DNA from: Candidatus Poribacteria bacterium
Lineage (GTDB): Bacteria; Poribacteria; WGA-4E; PCPOR2b
DNA length: 8,661 nt
Direction of reading: 5' to 3'
Assembly (NCBI GenBank): GCA_027296925.1
Contig: JAPUIP010000113.1
Coordinates: 1 to 8,661, forward strand
Below the pieces are notes generated by a model, which worked only from the letters and a program-made list of their open reading frames with translations, was not told where the DNA came from and made no database searches. Position numbers and translations under genes: made by a program. Below, piece after piece: positions 5,701-8,661 of the stretch (its first letter is position 1; each line of letters opens with the position of its first letter).

Positions 5701-6519
5701 ATGCCAAAGCCGGCACGAGTTGTTACGCGGGGTGATGATAGCGGTAGCTGTCACAGTGCAAATGAGGCAATCAAAGATGCCTTTCAACGAGGCGTATTGC
5801 GCAACCCATCGATTATGGTTCCCGCCCCCATGTTTTCCGAGGGGGCCGAAATGTACAAGGATTTGGACGGGTTATGTATCGGATTGCATGCGACACTTAA
5901 TGATGAATGGAACACAAATCGATGGGGGCCGGTACTCGGCGCGCGGAAGGTGCCTTCATTGGTCATGGCAGATGGTACGTTTTTCAAATCCCCTCGTACT
6001 TTGTGGGATAATAAACCCAGCAACGACGAAATCCTTGCCGAAATTGAAGCGCAATTGGACGTCGCCCGCTCGAACGGATTGAATATCAAATACCTGGACG
6101 CGCACATGGCATTCGACGGGTTTGACGACTTGAAACCGCGTCTACACGCATTCGCAAAAGAAGAGGGCTTGATTTATGGGGCAGGATTTTTGGACAGACT
6201 CCCTGACGTACAGGGCACATTCTCAGACCCTGTGGAGTCGCTGATTGCGAAACTGGAGGCGACTGAAGCGGGGAAGACATATCTGCTGGTCACGCATCCC
6301 TGCTACGATCGCGGGGATATACGGCAGATGACCTATGGGAACGCACTGCCCGGCGAAATTGCCACCGATCGTGACTGGCAACGGCGTGCGTTGATGGACG
6401 ACCGAATCGTCGAATACTTCAAAAAGAATGATGTTGTGGCAATCCGTTACACTACCCCAAAGAAAGGAACGTGCGATATTTCTGACTTTGGGTTTTGCCC
6501 AATGATGACGGGGGTTTGA
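5701..6519 (+). CDS. ChbG/YdjC-like carbohydrate deacetylase
   Basis: The 272-residue product fits the YdjC/ChbG family of metal-dependent deacetylases, which remove N-acetyl groups from chito-oligosaccharides or related acetylated sugars in the cytoplasm. Family marks in order: RGDDSGSCHSANEAI (10-24), equivalent to the NADDxGxxxxxNxGI start with metal-binding Asp12-Asp13; GLHATL (61-66) with His63; YLDAHMAF (131-138) with His135, in place of the usual DxHxH; and LLVTHPCYD (195-203) with His199. Length is complete and no signal peptide is seen. The start ATG has AGGAG (5687-5691) with a 9-base spacer. It is transcribed away from the PhyH unit from a strong promoter with an operator-like palindrome, suggesting substrate-controlled expression. 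The exact sugar is unknown; some relatives have no proven activity. Confidence 0.87.
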   Translation: MPKPARVVTRGDDSGSCHSANEAIKDAFQRGVLRNPSIMVPAPMFSEGAEMYKDLDGLCIGLHATLNDEWNTNRWGPVLGARKVPSLVMADGTFFKSPRTLWDNKPSNDEILAEIEAQLDVARSNGLNIKYLDAHMAFDGFDDLKPRLHAFAKEEGLIYGAGFLDRLPDVQGTFSDPVESLIAKLEATEAGKTYLLVTHPCYDRGDIRQMTYGNALPGEIATDRDWQRRALMDDRIVEYFKKNDVVAIRYTTPKKGTCDISDFGFCPMMTGV

Positions 6520-6855
6520 GCGACCTTTCCGATGCCATTTTTGCGTGTTTTGCCTTTGGAATTCTTGCCGAAAAATTGCATCTAATACTGGCATCCAATA
6601 TTGATTACATGTCATTTTTGGTCCAAAAACAGGGATTTGAGGACTCAAAATATGCATTTATCGAACAATTTCATGGCATCCAATACTCAAAATGGAATCC
6701 GACAACAAAATTTGAGGTGAAAAACGCGAAAGAAGGCCCATTCTCAATCGAAAACCTGCCTTCAGTATTGTATGCAACTTTTTATCCCGTCAAGGCGACA
6801 TTTTGACCACCAAATTTCAGGCAAGATGATGCCACAAACGTAGACCATATAAGGC
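6520..6855. other. AT-rich intergenic stretch between converging genes
   Basis: I find no recognisable gene. The + strand frame 6495-6806 has only a TTG start inside the deacetylase gene and no domain. The stretch is visibly richer in A/T than the flanking genes. It holds a 12-base direct repeat TGGCATCCAATA (6589-6600 and 6674-6685), a 15-base palindrome TTTTTGGTCCAAAAA (6615-6629), and a small hairpin CTTAA-AGC-TTAAG at 6855-6867 that overlaps the end of the hydrolase gene. None is a clear terminator. It may contain the replaced 3' part of the hydrolase gene. Confidence 0.4.
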
Positions 6856-7605
6856 TTAAAGCTTAAGTCCGAAGTATGACATCATCCTTTCTTTGGGGTT
6901 TAGGTGGTATGGTTTAGCCCGCAGATACATCAGTTGCCGTCCCGTCTCGCTTGTCGCCTTTTGCATTCCCGCGGGTTTGAAGATGCGCTCCTCGAGAATC
7001 TGCTCGTAGGGCTTATCCTCGACAATCTCAATCACTCGGGCAAGGCATGTAAATCCTGCGCTGCTGTAGAGTCGCCTTGAGCCGGGTTCGAACAGAAGTC
7101 CCCTCTCCTTGACGCGATCGACGATGTCCCCCGCGCGTATCACTTGCGTCTCGTCAGTCGCGTCAGTGACTCGATGGGGCACGCCAGACCGATGCGTATA
7201 TAGGTGCCGGATTGTCGGCACACCTCCCTTGGGACCTTTAGGGAAATCGTCGATGTACTGCGCGACCGGAGCGTCGAGGGACAGGCGATTCTCATGCACC
7301 AGGATCTCGACAATCGTCTCCGTGAGGGCCTTGGTCAGGGATCCAACACCGAAACGAGTTGACGGCGTATTGGGGACACGAAGCTCCCAGTCGGCATAGC
7401 CAAACGCTTCGTGATACAGGATGTCATCGCCGCGAGCGACGAGGATCACGCCGCTGAACACCTCGGACTTAGTCGCTGGCTTGATAAGCGCGTCAATATG
7501 GGAGGTGAGATCCGCGAAGATCTTCGGCTCCTCCGCCGCAACAGACGCCCCGGCGAGCAGTACTCCCACGACTAAACAAGCAATCGTTCGTATCACCATT
7601 TTCAT
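6856..7605 (-). CDS. Serine hydrolase of the beta-lactamase/esterase family (PF00144 type), C-terminally truncated
   Basis: The start ATG (7605) is set by a strong GGAGGT with a 9-base spacer; the frame is open far upstream across the transposase region, but that is not part of the gene. Residues 1-24 are a Sec signal peptide (MKMVIRT, hydrophobic CLVVGVLLAGA, SVAA), so the protein is exported. FSGVILVARGDDILYHEAFGYAD (50-72) is the family's first strand pair. S89-L-T-K92 in GSLTKALTE is the catalytic SxxK motif, IRHLYTHRSGVP (132-143) the conserved LLtHtSGl segment, and YSSAGF (180-185) the YxN-equivalent. The frame ends at 249 residues, whereas homologues usually have 350 or more. The C-terminal strand with the third motif (KTG or HxG type) is missing and not found in the following bases. 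It is probably a decaying gene next to an insertion sequence. Confidence 0.82.
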   Translation of the reverse strand: MKMVIRTIACLVVGVLLAGASVAAEEPKIFADLTSHIDALIKPATKSEVFSGVILVARGDDILYHEAFGYADWELRVPNTPSTRFGVGSLTKALTETIVEILVHENRLSLDAPVAQYIDDFPKGPKGGVPTIRHLYTHRSGVPHRVTDATDETQVIRAGDIVDRVKERGLLFEPGSRRLYSSAGFTCLARVIEIVEDKPYEQILEERIFKPAGMQKATSETGRQLMYLRAKPYHLNPKERMMSYFGLKL

Positions 7606-7716
7606 CAATTTTTCACCTCCGACCTTCAGGCACTGTATATCGGGCGAAGCAGACCGGAACATATCAACCGCATCCTTGAGATCTTGGCATCGTCCTAACT
7701 CTTGTACGGAAATTTC

Positions 7717-7765
7717 CCCACATGAGATTTTTGTCCAGAATTTTACGGCATCAAAATCGTGTGGG
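7717..7765. repeat. Imperfect inverted repeat between transposase and hydrolase genes
   Basis: CCCACA (7717-7722) with TGTGGG (7760-7765), and GATTTT (7726-7731) with AAAATC (7753-7758), form a two-part stem of 6+6 pairs with a 3:1 internal loop and a 21-base apical loop. It lies between the 3' end of the transposase gene and the hydrolase start. It may be part of the insertion sequence end, a weak terminator without a U-tract, or chance. Confidence 0.3.
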
Positions 7766-7817
7766 TGAATAAATCGCACGCTTGTTTTCCGCTTCCTGCT
7801 TCTAACGGATTTTGTGT

Positions 7818-8660
7818 TTATGGTGGATGTCCCGCCCGTGACGCGGCAATGAGCAGATTGTGCAGCCAGTTGTCGTGATATCTCAATCCATTGAGGTCGA
7901 AGAAGGGGGAGACGCGGTCCGGGGCACCCGAGCGGGTCCTTGAGCCATAGGGGTGGAAGTTCCAGAGCAATGCCATCGCTCGCGCAGCCAGATTGGCGCT
8001 CTGCACCGTGCCATGAAACAACTGCATGTCTTGCAGGATTCGGTCCTGATAATTGATGAGTCGAGAAACCATGTTGGTGGTCCGGGGGGCTCCCGGATGC
8101 TGGTAGGCACCGCTGTAACGCGCCACATTGGCGGCTATCCGTGACATCACGCCTCGCACCGAGTCGATGCAGATGTGCGGTTGCACCCACTCATTGGTGC
8201 GCCTCAGTCTTTGGGAGAAACAGGCCCGCTTTTTGGCCTTATAGGTCGCCCAGAGCTTTTGGCGTCGCGTGATCCAGTCCGCCAAAAGTCGTTTCGCCCG
8301 GCGGCGCAGTTTCAGAAACGCATGGAGGAAGCACAACCGGATGGTGATCTGGGGGAAGAGCGCTTTGAAAGCGGCGTCAGTCGCTCGCCAGCCGTCGGTG
8401 GTCACCGTCACCGGCGCGTAGTCAGCATCAAGAGCTTGTGCCTCCTGCTGAAAGACGCCATACGCCTGTGTGAGCGACTCGGTGTCCGCACCCTCGGAGA
8501 CTTCAGCGCCAACAAAGCACCCATTTGCTGCTGTGGTCGCGATGTACACGCGCTCTCCCGAAAGACGTGTGTGCTTCTCATCGGCCACCACATGCGCCGG
8601 TAGTTGACTCGGGTCCTTGACCGTCGTGCCAACCAGGGAGTTCCGTCCGAGGCTGCTCGT
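7818..8660 (-). CDS. Insertion-sequence transposase, C-terminal part (5' end outside window)
   Basis: The frame is open from the right edge to TAA 7818-7820 (280 residues visible). It resembles a DDE-type transposase family common in environmental bacteria. VVADEKHTRLSGERVYI (24-40) carries a likely first acidic residue (Asp27), and VTTDGW (86-91) a second (Asp89). The FLHAFLKLRRRAK block (111-123) follows, then an HPGAPRTTNMVSRL region (188-201) and a C-terminal LNGLRYHDNWLHNLLIAAS segment. I cannot place the third acidic residue with confidence: the NM-x-x-R segment that often carries D or E reads NMVSR here. The IS family name is not certain. The end of the element, with its terminal inverted repeat, should lie just beyond 7818 towards lower coordinates, but the matching end is outside the window. 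Confidence 0.8.
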   Translation of the reverse strand, partial: TSSLGRNSLVGTTVKDPSQLPAHVVADEKHTRLSGERVYIATTAANGCFVGAEVSEGADTESLTQAYGVFQQEAQALDADYAPVTVTTDGWRATDAAFKALFPQITIRLCFLHAFLKLRRRAKRLLADWITRRQKLWATYKAKKRACFSQRLRRTNEWVQPHICIDSVRGVMSRIAANVARYSGAYQHPGAPRTTNMVSRLINYQDRILQDMQLFHGTVQSANLAARAMALLWNFHPYGSRTRSGAPDRVSPFFDLNGLRYHDNWLHNLLIAASRAGHPP

Positions 8661-8661
8661 G
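7818..8661 (-). mobile_element. Partial insertion sequence (3' portion)
   Basis: The transposase frame defines at least this part of an insertion sequence running off the right edge. The inner boundary is not resolved: no terminal repeat or target duplication can be paired within the window. It lies upstream of the hydrolase gene, so outward transcription from the transposase could run into that gene (inference). Confidence 0.55.

Noticed and set aside
6223..6657. 144-codon minus-strand frame over the end of the deacetylase gene
   Set aside because: Antisense shadow of a clear gene plus AT-rich sequence; no domain pattern.
6855..6867. Small CTTAA/TTAAG hairpin as a terminator for the hydrolase gene
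   Set aside because: Very weak stem with no following U-tract on either strand.
7606..8190. Long N-terminal extension of the hydrolase frame
   Set aside because: It is mostly a shadow of the transposase gene; the signal peptide and the GGAGGT site fix the start at 7605.
1..8661. CRISPR arrays, tRNA or rRNA genes, toxin-antitoxin or defence modules
   Set aside because: No regularly spaced repeats, no cloverleaf-like sequence, and no recognisable defence-family proteins were seen.

Overview
The window reads as a bacterial chromosome segment with moderate GC and good Shine-Dalgarno sites. Its gene mix is typical of marine or sponge-associated, glycan-scavenging lineages such as Candidatus Poribacteria, or of the Planctomycetes area: an arylsulfatase-type sulfatase, an aldo/keto reductase, a phytanoyl-CoA dioxygenase-type oxygenase, a discoidin-like lipoprotein and a ChbG/YdjC-type deacetylase. 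The taxonomic guess rests on family flavour only; there is no marker gene.

Layout from left to right. (1) The C-terminal end of a SIS-domain phosphosugar-binding protein runs in from the left edge (2-385, +). (2) A stretch of about 570 bases without a convincing gene follows. It carries a good sigma70-type promoter (728-756) and a long nested hairpin (804-880) in the leader of the next genes. (3) A two-gene + strand unit encodes an aldo/keto reductase (958-1917) and a sulfatase (1949-3079). The sulfatase keeps its active-site residues but lacks its C-terminal subdomain. (4) At 3087-3928 lies a scrapyard of gene pieces: a PilZ-like tail, a signal-peptide head, a SpoIIE/RsbU-type phosphatase core and a SnoaL-like tail. 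The last two are joined in one reading frame. (5) A minus-strand pair, an Fe(II)/2-oxoglutarate oxygenase of the PhyH family (4579-5430) and a lipoprotein (3945-4568), shares a promoter. (6) Facing it on the + strand is a ChbG/YdjC-like carbohydrate deacetylase (5701-6519). The two divergent promoters are back to back, and the deacetylase promoter has a perfect 12-bp palindrome between its -35 and -10 boxes. (7) An AT-rich stretch with no recognisable gene (6520-6855) follows. (8) Last come a C-terminally shortened serine hydrolase of the beta-lactamase/esterase family (6856-7605, -) and the 3' part of an insertion-sequence transposase (7818-8660, -) that leaves through the right edge.

How the genes may work together (inference): the SIS protein, aldo/keto reductase, sulfatase and deacetylase would fit sulfated or amino-sugar glycan use, and the divergent 5.4-5.7 kb promoter region is the best-supported regulatory site. 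The rest (truncated sulfatase, truncated hydrolase, mosaic relics, transposase) points to a rearranging accessory region. I see no CRISPR array, RNA gene, or clear new defence or biosynthetic system. The most unusual elements are the operator-like palindrome, the leader hairpin and the in-frame phosphatase/SnoaL chimera.
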